Of a stretch of 15,518 nt of DNA, positions 1-5,666 are shown piece after piece. The stretch's first letter is position 1. Every line of letters begins with the position of its first letter. Source of the DNA: an uncultured Blautia sp. (GTDB lineage Bacteria > Bacillota > Clostridia > Lachnospirales > Lachnospiraceae); assembly GCA_937900135.1 (NCBI GenBank), contig CALCDJ010000001.1, forward strand, positions 1 to 15,518, in the 5' to 3' direction. The notes beneath the pieces are model-generated. The model did no database searches, was not told where the DNA came from, and was given only the letters and a program-made list of their open reading frames with translations. The position numbers and the translations under genes are program-made.

Positions 1-1
1 G

Positions 2-97
2 ATTGCAATCCTAAGTGACCGGGAAGAAATCATAAAGAAAAAAGAAATGGAGCAGGCGCAGGCTGTTATAAATGAGATTTATAGAAATGGATTATGA
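2..97 (+). CDS. C-terminal 31 residues of an unrecognised protein (gene cut by window edge)
   Basis: The second frame is open from the first base to a TGA at 95-97. It encodes a very polar, probably helical tail rich in Glu, Lys and Gln, including the stretch EEIIKKKEMEQAQAVINEIY. The rest of the gene lies upstream of the window, so its family cannot be told. A strong Rho-independent terminator follows about 55 bp later, which supports a real gene end here. Because the next 1 kb is mobile-element debris it may be a gene of an element, but that is only inference from position. Confidence 0.5.
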   Translation: MAILSDREEIIKKKEMEQAQAVINEIYRNGL

Positions 98-150
98 TGT
101 AAAATGTAAAAAATGAAATAATGCGATACGAATAGAGGTAATTTAACATG

Positions 151-187
151 ATAGTTGCTGAAGAAAATACTTCGGCAACTATTTTTG
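151..187 (+). terminator. Rho-independent terminator of the upstream gene
   Basis: Bases 151-163 (ATAGTTGCTGAAG) pair with 170-182 (CTTCGGCAACTAT) over 13 bp with one G-U wobble, around the loop AAAATA. The stem is followed by TTTTTG. It ends the partial gene that stops at 97, and the group II intron remnant begins directly after the T-run. Confidence 0.85.
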
Positions 188-332
188 TTTGCGCGCCATG
201 GGCGCGCTCTAACGGGTGCAAGTCCCGAACATGCCCAGGTAGTGGAAAGTGTATAGCTGAACAGCAAGGGTGTCCATCGTGAGGTGGAATCTGAAGGAAG
301 CTGTAGGCAAACCTCTGGTCCGACGGACAGAA
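187..332 (+). mobile_element. Group II intron remnant: 5' part of domain I only
   Basis: The segment reads like the 5' end of a bacterial group II intron ribozyme. It has a perfect 7-bp hairpin GCGCGCC-ATG-GGCGCGC at 191-207, then the hairpin CGGG-TGCAAGT-CCCG at 213-227. These are followed by the characteristic run GTGAGGTGGAATCTGAAGG at about 279-297 and GGCAAACCTCTGGTC at about 306-320. This order is familiar from introns of Firmicutes. Nothing else of the intron is present: no reverse transcriptase/maturase and no domain V hairpin, because integrase coding sequence begins at about 330. The exact 5' base is uncertain; it may start at GTTTG (187-191), a departure from the usual GTGYG. Its place right after a terminator T-run suits class C introns, which insert at such sites, but the class is an inference. 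Confidence 0.75.
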
Positions 333-1067
333 ATAAAGTATTCTGATGTATTGCAATTTTACTATTATCTTCTTAATGAAGTAAAAATTTCATTGGGAAC
401 TTTAGATACCGTTCATTGTTTGCTTCATCCAACGTTTCAGTTGGCAGTACGAGATGAGATTATACGAAATAATCCTACGGAGGGAGTAATGAAAGAAATC
501 AGCAGAGAATCCGGAAAGAACAGAGGAATCAGACATGCATTGACAGTAGAGCAGCAAAGAGCATTTATGGAATATATTGCGAACCACCCGATTTATTATC
601 ATTGGTGGCCTATGTTTACGGTGTTGCTTGGGACAGGGTGCAGAATTGGAGAAGCATTAGGGCTTCGATGGCAAGACTTGGATTATGACAGAAGAACAAT
701 CAGTATAAATCATAGTTTGAGTTATTATCAAAAGCCTGATACCAACAAAAGTGTGTTGAGAATATCCAAACCAAAAACAGAAGCTGGGATTCGTACAATC
801 CCAATGCTGGATGTTGTGAAAGATGCTTTTCAAATGCTTTATGAAGAACAATTGGAAAATGGTTTTAATGAAACAGAAATTGATGGAATGTCAGGATTTA
901 TTTTTTGCAATCGTTTTGGAACAGTTCCAAATCTGCCTCCAAGAGCAATGATGGGAATTGATTCTTGCGGTATGCTGATCAGCGCCGTACATGAGGAAGA
1001 TGGAAAAGAAGGATTAAATCTTCTGATGGTGGATGATAGAATTCCGGCAGGAGCGAAATTATACTAA
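270..1067 (+). pseudogene. Truncated Tn916/Tn1549-type tyrosine recombinase (integrase), chimeric at both ends
   Basis: An open frame of 265 codons, of which only about residues 22-222 look like integrase. These hold part of the core-binding domain (YSDVLQFYYYLLNE) and the first half of the catalytic domain, with the catalytic arginine at residue 125 in GTGCRIGEALGLRW and the hairpin lysine region SKPKTEAGIRTIPM. The family normally continues to an HxLRHT motif and a C-terminal catalytic tyrosine; both are missing, as is the N-terminal arm-binding domain. The first ~21 codons are group II intron RNA sequence read as protein. The last ~40 codons, ending DDRIPAGAKLY, do not belong to an integrase. 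There is no convincing ribosome-binding site at 270. It cannot recombine DNA as it stands and is best treated as a fossil of a conjugative transposon. Confidence 0.85.
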
Positions 1068-1139
1068 AATGACATAAGGAAGTGCTGTTTTACTTGATGG
1101 TAATAGAAATTCAGCCAGATTTTGCAGTGATAAGAATAA

Positions 1140-1174
1140 ATGGGCAGTCCTGAAATCGGGACTGCCCATTTTTA
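1140..1174 (+). terminator. Rho-independent terminator after the integrase remnant
   Basis: ATGGGCAGTCC (1140-1150) pairs perfectly with GGACTGCCCAT (1159-1169), an 11-bp GC-rich stem with an 8-base loop, followed by TTTTTAG. It shields the merR promoter, which starts about 20 bp later, from transcription of the debris upstream. Confidence 0.88.
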
Positions 1175-1195
1175 GAAAAAAATCTCAAAAATCTC

Positions 1196-1226
1196 TTGAC
1201 CTGTACGCAGCGTACACACTTATACT
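1196..1226 (+). promoter_or_regulatory. merR promoter with 19-bp spacer and MerR operator palindrome
   Basis: The -35 box is TTGACC (1196-1201) and the -10 box TATACT (1221-1226), 19 bp apart. A long 19-bp spacer is the hallmark of promoters that MerR-family proteins activate by untwisting DNA. Centred in the spacer is the perfect 15-bp palindrome TGTACGC-A-GCGTACA (1202-1216). Because this promoter precedes the MerR-type gene itself, the regulator very probably controls its own transcription. The promoter elements and palindrome are seen directly; the mechanism is known for the family. Confidence 0.85.
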
Positions 1227-1249
1227 ATCATCACAAGGAGGTGTTTCCG

Positions 1250-2128
1250 ATGTTGTTGAACGAAATTATAAATGAAGTCGGAATGACAAAGCGTGCAGTT
1301 AAGTATTATGAAGAAAAAGGATTGTTGTCAGTAGATAAAGACAGCAACGGCTATCGCAACTACTCCGTACATGATGTTGAAACTTTAAAAAAGATTTCCG
1401 TATATAGAAAGCTTGGGATTGGCATTAAAGATATACAGAGTCTTTTGGAAAGTGAAGACAAAAGCATTCTTCTTCGTATTTATCAAGAAAAATTGCAGGA
1501 AAAGGCTTTGCAGGAGTCAGAACTTGAAGCTTTGAAGCAATTTATAGAAGAGGGGAATGCAGACAAAGCAAATGAGTTGCTCGATTACCAGACTGTTGAA
1601 CATGCGATTGAGTCTTTGCTGCCGGGAAAAGAATGGGGTGATTACTTAAAAAGTCACTTCAAACCATTTCTTAATGTAAGATTAAGGACTCCGGAGCAGA
1701 AGCAAGCCTTGCGGAATATATTAGAGTATTGTGATGAAACTACATTGAAAGTTCCTCGTATTATGGGAATCGGTGTGAAGATGGCAGGCGGGATTGTTCA
1801 AGAAACAAGAACCGCGGATGAAATGATAGCCTATTATCGTGATATGAGTGAAAGCGAATACGAAAGATTAAAAGAAACGGTATGGAAAGTTGCTAAAATG
1901 AAAACTGGCATTATGAAATACCATCCTTCGATTGCTGCACAGAGAAAAATGCAGAAAGAGTTCCAAGATAAAGGTTATAACGATATATTTATTCCTAACT
2001 TGATGGTTTTATCTCCGCAGTATGCAGAATATAAGAAAGCATTAGATAAGGTGAACGATAGAATGTGCAGAGAGCTTGGGCTGCACTATGACAGCAACTA
2101 TAACCTGGTTATAAAAAAGTTCAAGTGA
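1250..2128 (+). CDS. MerR-family transcriptional regulator with a ~200-residue C-terminal domain
   Basis: The start is placed at ATG 1250, not at an in-frame TTG upstream, because AAGGAGG (1235-1241) sits 8 bases before it and the promoter lies just upstream. The product has 292 residues. Residues 1-70 are a typical MerR winged helix-turn-helix: NEIINEVGMTKRAVKYYEEKGLL, then GYRNYSVHDVETLKKI, then the wing region YRKLGIGIKDIQSLL. A helical dimerisation coil follows, to about residue 105. The remaining ~190 residues (from about YQTVEHAIESLLPGKEW) form a domain I do not recognise as a metal site or as TipAS; it is presumably the effector-sensing part. MerR proteins bind as dimers in long promoter spacers and switch transcription on with ligand. 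Targets probably include its own promoter; whether it controls the macrodomain gene 57 bp downstream, which may be co-transcribed, is unknown. Confidence 0.88.
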   Translation: MLLNEIINEVGMTKRAVKYYEEKGLLSVDKDSNGYRNYSVHDVETLKKISVYRKLGIGIKDIQSLLESEDKSILLRIYQEKLQEKALQESELEALKQFIEEGNADKANELLDYQTVEHAIESLLPGKEWGDYLKSHFKPFLNVRLRTPEQKQALRNILEYCDETTLKVPRIMGIGVKMAGGIVQETRTADEMIAYYRDMSESEYERLKETVWKVAKMKTGIMKYHPSIAAQRKMQKEFQDKGYNDIFIPNLMVLSPQYAEYKKALDKVNDRMCRELGLHYDSNYNLVIKKFK

Positions 2129-2149
2129 TGTTATACGGTGAAATATGAT
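2120..2149 (+). promoter_or_regulatory. Possible weak promoter before the macrodomain gene
   Basis: TATGAT (2144-2149) followed by AAAATGG is a good -10. The best -35 is TTCAAG (2120-2125), 18 bp upstream and matching poorly. No terminator is visible between the merR stop and the next gene, so this would add to read-through rather than replace it. Confidence 0.35.
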
Positions 2150-2185
2150 AAAATGGAAAAATACAAAAAACAAGGAGGAAGAATC

Positions 2186-2713
2186 ATGAACCTACAGTTT
2201 GTTTTGGGAGATATTACTGTACAAAAAGATGTAGAAGCCATTGTAAATGCGGCCAACGAAAGCCTTCTCGGAGGCGGAGGTGTGGATGGGGCCATTCACC
2301 GGGCGGCAGGGCCGGAGCTTTTACAAGAGTGCCGGACACTTCATGGCTGCAAAACCGGGCAGGCGAAGCTCACAAAAGGTTACCATCTTCCCTGTAAATA
2401 TGTGATCCATACGGTTGGGCCGATCTGGTGGGGAGGCGCTGCAAAAGAGCCGGAACTTCTGGCGAATGCTTACGAAAATTCTCTGAAACTTGCAATGGAA
2501 CATGAAATTCGAACCATTGCATTTCCGTCTATTTCCACAGGTGTGTATAGTTATCCTCTTGAAAAAGCTTCGGTCATTGCAGTGGGGACTGTAAAGAATA
2601 TTTGCAGCAAATATCCGGATGCTTTTGATTTTGTTCGCTTTGTCTTGTTTGATAAAAGAACAAAAGAGGCTTATGAACAGGCGGCCAGGGAACTGGGTGT
2701 CCATGAGATATGA
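2186..2713 (+). CDS. ymdB: Macrodomain protein, O-acetyl-ADP-ribose deacetylase (YmdB-like)
   Basis: The start is taken at ATG 2186, which has CAAGGAGG 7 bases upstream; an in-frame GTG at 2138 has no such site. The product, 175 residues, is a single macrodomain of almost exactly the length of E. coli YmdB. It shows the N-terminal strand with GDIT (residues 8-11), the ligand loop NAANESLLGGGGVDGAIHRA (21-40) with the catalytic-type Asn and Asp (N24, D34), HTVGPIW, and the phosphate loop SISTGVYSYPL. Enzymes of this type remove acetyl from O-acetyl-ADP-ribose and can hydrolyse mono-ADP-ribose esters on proteins in the cytosol; YmdB has also been reported to modulate RNase III. The stop codon overlaps the next start as ATGA, so the two genes are translationally coupled. 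The family call is firm; the physiological substrate is unknown. Confidence 0.92.
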   Translation: MNLQFVLGDITVQKDVEAIVNAANESLLGGGGVDGAIHRAAGPELLQECRTLHGCKTGQAKLTKGYHLPCKYVIHTVGPIWWGGAAKEPELLANAYENSLKLAMEHEIRTIAFPSISTGVYSYPLEKASVIAVGTVKNICSKYPDAFDFVRFVLFDKRTKEAYEQAARELGVHEI

Positions 2714-3318
2714 GAAAACAAAAAGAAAGGCTGCATTCAGTAAAGCTTCATGGAGAGGAATATCCTGTCCAGGTGATCAAAAGCAGCAGAAAATCCATGG
2801 CTATTGAAATCCGTCCGGATCTTTTGGTGTTGGTGAGAGTTCCCTTTGCTGTCTCAGAGGAAATGGTGGTTTGTTTTTTGCAAAAACATCAGGAGTGGAT
2901 TGAAAAGAAAATAAAACTCATGAGACAAAAGAAGGAAGAACAACCAGAAGCAGATCCCTTATCTATGGAAGAAATAAAACAACTGGCAGACGGTGCGGCC
3001 AGGGTTATTCCTGAAAAAGCGTCGTATTTTGCGAGAATGATAAATGTGACTTATGGCAAAATTACAATCCGGAATCAAAAAACGCGGTGGGGCAGCTGCA
3101 GCGCGAAGGGAAATCTGAATTTTAACTGTCTTTTGCTGTTTGCGCCGGAAGAAGTTCTGGACTATGTGGTGGTACATGAGTTGTGTCATCGAAAGGAAAT
3201 GAATCATTCTAAGGCTTTTTGGAACCTGGTGGAAGGAGTTCTTCCAGATTATCGGGAACGGAGAAGATGGTTGAAAGAGCACGGCGAGGAATTGATGAGA
3301 AGAATGCACAGCAACTGA
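2710..3318 (+). CDS. YgjP/DUF45-type zinc metallopeptidase
   Basis: The protein has 202 residues and starts 4 bp inside the preceding gene (ATGA overlap). The N-terminal half has the family's pattern of a short beta region (VKLHGEEYPVQVIKSSRKSM), then a charged helix rich in Lys, Gln and Glu. The C-terminal half carries the signatures TRWGSCSAKGNLNFN and HELCHRKEMNHSKAFW. In the latter, H156, E157, H160 and H166 form an HExxH zinc site with a third histidine, as in YgjP-like and WLM/SprT-like proteins. It is predicted to be soluble, with no signal peptide. Bacterial members were long annotated as UPF/DUF45 proteins and some sit beside restriction genes, but the substrate is not established. 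Coupling to a macrodomain gene suggests a shared role in protein modification or repair; this is inference. Confidence 0.88.
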   Translation: MRKQKERLHSVKLHGEEYPVQVIKSSRKSMAIEIRPDLLVLVRVPFAVSEEMVVCFLQKHQEWIEKKIKLMRQKKEEQPEADPLSMEEIKQLADGAARVIPEKASYFARMINVTYGKITIRNQKTRWGSCSAKGNLNFNCLLLFAPEEVLDYVVVHELCHRKEMNHSKAFWNLVEGVLPDYRERRRWLKEHGEELMRRMHSN

Positions 3319-3341
3319 AGCAGGAGGAGGAATAGAAATAG

Positions 3342-3938
3342 ATGCAGCAGAATGAAAACCAGTGGGATAGGCTGCTGAAAATAAAAACAACAGGAAGAGA
3401 CGATACAAACTCGGATCAATACAGATATCCTTATGAGCCAACCCCTTATTGCGTGCTGGAACGTCTGGCAAACAGCGGATATCTTGCAAAGAAAAATGTA
3501 GTTCTGGATTATGGATGCGGAAAAGGTCGGGTTGACTTTTTTCTCTCTTACCAGACCGGATGCAGAACAGTGGGTGTGGAATATAATCAAATCATCTATG
3601 ATGGAGCTGAGAAAAACAGGAGAACTGCGGTCAGTGGAAGAAAGACTACATTTATAAAAGAAAATGCGGAAACATGGCAAGTGCCGGAGGAAATCGATGG
3701 TTGCTACTTTTTTAATCCTTTTTCTCTGGAATTATTGAAAAAAGTAATGGCAAGAATCCGGGAATCCTATGAAAGAAAACCGAGAAAGATTCGGTTATTT
3801 TTTTACTATCCTTCCGATGAATATATCGCATATCTTATGACGGAGGGCTTTTTGATGTTTATGGATGAAATTGATTGTCGGGATTTATTTGAGGGTAAGA
3901 ATCCGAGAGAGAGGATCGTGGTATTTGAGACAGACTGA
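3342..3938 (+). CDS. Class I SAM-dependent methyltransferase
   Basis: The gene encodes 198 residues, with AGGAGGAGG 10 bases before the ATG and 23 bp after the metallopeptidase stop, so it is probably the third gene of one transcript. Residues 53-67 are the SAM-binding motif I, VVLDYGCGKGRVDFF. An acidic residue ends strand 2 (VGVEYNQ), and the tripeptide NPF follows strand 4 at residues 125-127. That place is usually the D/N-PP-Y/F motif of N-methyltransferases, here altered to NPF. The N-terminus (QWDRLLKIKTTGRDDTN) looks like a cap helix. No membrane segment is present. The substrate cannot be told; the NPF variant leaves protein, RNA and small-molecule targets open. Confidence 0.85.
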   Translation: MQQNENQWDRLLKIKTTGRDDTNSDQYRYPYEPTPYCVLERLANSGYLAKKNVVLDYGCGKGRVDFFLSYQTGCRTVGVEYNQIIYDGAEKNRRTAVSGRKTTFIKENAETWQVPEEIDGCYFFNPFSLELLKKVMARIRESYERKPRKIRLFFYYPSDEYIAYLMTEGFLMFMDEIDCRDLFEGKNPRERIVVFETD

Positions 3939-3966
3939 AAAGATGAAAAGAAAAACAATACAGCTC

Positions 3967-3994
3967 TTTACTTTTCCTTTTTTTTGCGTATAAT
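3967..3994 (+). promoter_or_regulatory. Promoter of the first MATE gene
   Basis: TTTACT (3967-3972) and a perfect TATAAT (3989-3994) are 16 bp apart, about 65 bp upstream of the MATE start. A pyrimidine-rich run fills the spacer. No clear terminator separates this from the methyltransferase gene, so some read-through is possible. Confidence 0.7.
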
Positions 3995-4058
3995 TAGTCA
4001 GTGGCAAAAAAGAAAAGACAGAAATGAATAAATGAAAGGTAGGGAGATAAAATAAAGT

Positions 4059-5420
4059 ATGAGTAAGGAATCTACTCAGGATATGACTGTGGGAAAGCCG
4101 TTGAAGCTGATCATTGCTTTTATGATTCCCATGTGTCTTGGAAATATTTTTCAGCAGTTTTATAATATTGCAGACTCAATTATTGCGGGACAGTTTATTG
4201 GTGTGGATGCGTTGGCCGCCATTGGAAGTACCGGTTCTCTCATGTTTTTTGTGACAGGATGGCTGAATGGCCTGTGTTGTGGCTTTGCAATTTTGGTTTC
4301 TCAGTGGTTTGGGGCAAAACAATATGACCGGATGCGGCATTATGTGGCAATGTCTGTTTATCTGACAGTCGCTTTTGCGGTGGTTATGACCGTAGTATTG
4401 GAATTTGCCAATGAGCTGATACTTCGGATGATGAATGCGCCAGAAGAGCTTCTTGGAGATATTAAGGGATATATGGCGGTTATTTATGCAGGGTTGTTGG
4501 TAACCGCTGCTTATAATGCGCTGGCGGCATTTCTGCGCGCTTTGGGAGATTCCAAATCTCCTCTTTATTTCCTGATTATTTCAGCGGTAATTAATGTGAT
4601 TCTTGATATTGTGTTTATTGCCTGGTTTGGAATGGGTGTGGAAGGCTGTGCTTATGCAACTGTGATCGCACAGGGGATTTCTGCATTGCTGTGTCTGGTT
4701 TATATTGTAAAAAAATTCCCTGTTCTTTACCTGAAAAAACAGGATTTTCAGATTTCCATGCAGAGTTTTGGGCGGCTTCTGGCTTTGGGAATTCCCATGG
4801 GCCTTCAGTTTTCCATTACAGCAATCGGAACCATTATTGTACAGGGCGCAGTCAATATTTATGGAGCGGTACATATGGCAGGATTTTCTGCAGCAGGCAA
4901 GCTGCAGAATATGATTGGTACGGTATTTGCTGCTTTTGGCGCAACTATGGCGACCTATGTGGGACAAAACCGTGGAGCAGGAAGAATGGACCGGGTAAAA
5001 GAAGGAGTGAAATGCACACAGATTATGATTTTGATCTGGAGTGTTTTTACCATGGCTCTGGTATATTTCTGCGGAAAATATATGACATGGATTTTTATCA
5101 GCCCTTCGGAAACGGATGTGATTGAGGTGGCAGTGACATATTTCCATACGGTGTTCTGGGCATATCCATTTCTTGGCAGTATCTTTCTTTACAGAAATAC
5201 TCTTCAAGGTATGGGGTACGGTCTGGTTCCTATGCTGGGTGGTGTATTTGAACTGGTGGCAAGAACGGCCATTGTTATGGTGGTTGCAGGAAGGACTACA
5301 TTTGCAGGAGTTTGTCTGGCAGATCCGGCAGCATGGATCGCAGCGTTGATTCCGCTGATCCCTTATTATATATATGTGATGCGTAAAAGTAAAAACAAAG
5401 TCGGAGCAGTCCGTGTATAA
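4059..5420 (+). CDS. MATE-family multidrug/toxin efflux transporter
   Basis: The product, 453 residues, has the normal length and twelve-helix layout of MATE antiporters, with two related halves. The first begins at TVGKPLKLIIAFMIPMCLGN with the hallmark FQQFYNIADSIIAGQFIG. The second begins near SFGRLLALGIPMGLQFSIT and includes YVGQNRGAGRMDRVKEG. Other family marks are NALAAFLRALGDSKSPLY and GMGYGLVPMLGGVFELVAR. Such pumps export cationic compounds from the inner membrane in exchange for Na+ or H+. The ribosome-binding sequence AGGGAG lies 12 bases from the start, somewhat far, which may keep translation modest. It has its own promoter and a strong terminator, so it stands as a single transcription unit. 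The substrate is unknown. The pump at 13396-14784 belongs to a different subfamily. Confidence 0.93.
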   Translation: MSKESTQDMTVGKPLKLIIAFMIPMCLGNIFQQFYNIADSIIAGQFIGVDALAAIGSTGSLMFFVTGWLNGLCCGFAILVSQWFGAKQYDRMRHYVAMSVYLTVAFAVVMTVVLEFANELILRMMNAPEELLGDIKGYMAVIYAGLLVTAAYNALAAFLRALGDSKSPLYFLIISAVINVILDIVFIAWFGMGVEGCAYATVIAQGISALLCLVYIVKKFPVLYLKKQDFQISMQSFGRLLALGIPMGLQFSITAIGTIIVQGAVNIYGAVHMAGFSAAGKLQNMIGTVFAAFGATMATYVGQNRGAGRMDRVKEGVKCTQIMILIWSVFTMALVYFCGKYMTWIFISPSETDVIEVAVTYFHTVFWAYPFLGSIFLYRNTLQGMGYGLVPMLGGVFELVARTAIVMVVAGRTTFAGVCLADPAAWIAALIPLIPYYIYVMRKSKNKVGAVRV

Positions 5421-5465
5421 AGAACACAGATAACTGTTCACAATAACTAATATAGCGTGAGAGAA

Positions 5466-5498
5466 ATCCAGGGGAAGAAATTCTCCTGGATTTTTTTA
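5466..5498 (+). terminator. Rho-independent terminator of the MATE gene
   Basis: ATCCAGGGGAA (5466-5476) pairs with TTCTCCTGGAT (5481-5491), 11 bp with one G-U pair, closed by the stable tetraloop GAAA and followed by a run of T (5491-5497). Confidence 0.9.
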
Positions 5499-5502
5499 TT
5501 TA

Positions 5503-5543
5503 TCAGAAAAGCAGTACATTTTGAACGAACTTTTCTGACGAAC
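5503..5543 (+). repeat. Inverted repeat and short direct repeats upstream of the ABC/two-component module
   Basis: TCAGAAAAG (5503-5511) is mirrored perfectly by CTTTTCTGA (5530-5538), 9 bp arms 18 bp apart. Within and after it, ACGAAC occurs twice as direct repeats (5525-5530 and 5538-5543), spaced 13 bp start to start. No T-run follows, so it is not a terminator. It may be a regulator-binding region or a 5' leader fold for the genes downstream. Confidence 0.5.
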
Positions 5544-5554
5544 AAAGGTGTTCC

Positions 5555-5662
5555 GTGAGGATGAGACATGAGTTACTACATAAACTAGATGGTTTACTAC
5601 AAGAACTCAAAGTAGAGCGGGAATTTTATTATAATGGAAGCAAAATAGAGATGGGAGAGTGA
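5555..5662 (+). CDS. Possible small gene (33-35 residues) leading the module
   Basis: An open frame starts at GTG 5555 (with AAAGGTG 4 bases upstream) or ATG 5561 (weaker GTGAGG upstream) and ends with TGA at 5660-5662, four bases before the lipoprotein start. From the ATG it reads MRHELLHKLDGLLQELKVER and then EFYYNGSKIEMGE, a plausible short amphipathic helix with no signal sequence, double-glycine or cysteine pattern. The tight spacing suggests translational coupling or a leader role. Against it, a TATAAT-like box lies inside it at 5630-5635, and random frames of this length are common. I do not recognise it. Confidence 0.35.
   Translation: MRMRHELLHKLDGLLQELKVEREFYYNGSKIEMGE
5630..5635 (+). 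promoter_or_regulatory. Candidate -10 box before the lipoprotein gene
   Basis: A perfect TATAAT (followed by GG) lies 31 bp before the lipoprotein ATG, but no good -35 sequence is found 16-18 bp upstream. If it works it probably needs an activator, for example the LytTR regulator encoded at the end of this module. This is a guess from position. Confidence 0.35.
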
Positions 5663-5666
5663 TGAC

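Noticed and set aside
3949..3985. Possible terminator after the methyltransferase gene (AAAAG pairing with CTTTT before a T-run)
   Set aside because: The stem is only about 6 A/T-rich pairs with a loop of over 20 bases; the T-run is better explained as the pyrimidine spacer of the MATE promoter.
4581..5441. Long minus-strand open frame of 286 codons opposite the first MATE gene
   Set aside because: It is rich in Cys, His and Asn as expected from the antisense of a membrane protein gene, has no ribosome-binding site and overlaps an unmistakable MATE gene.
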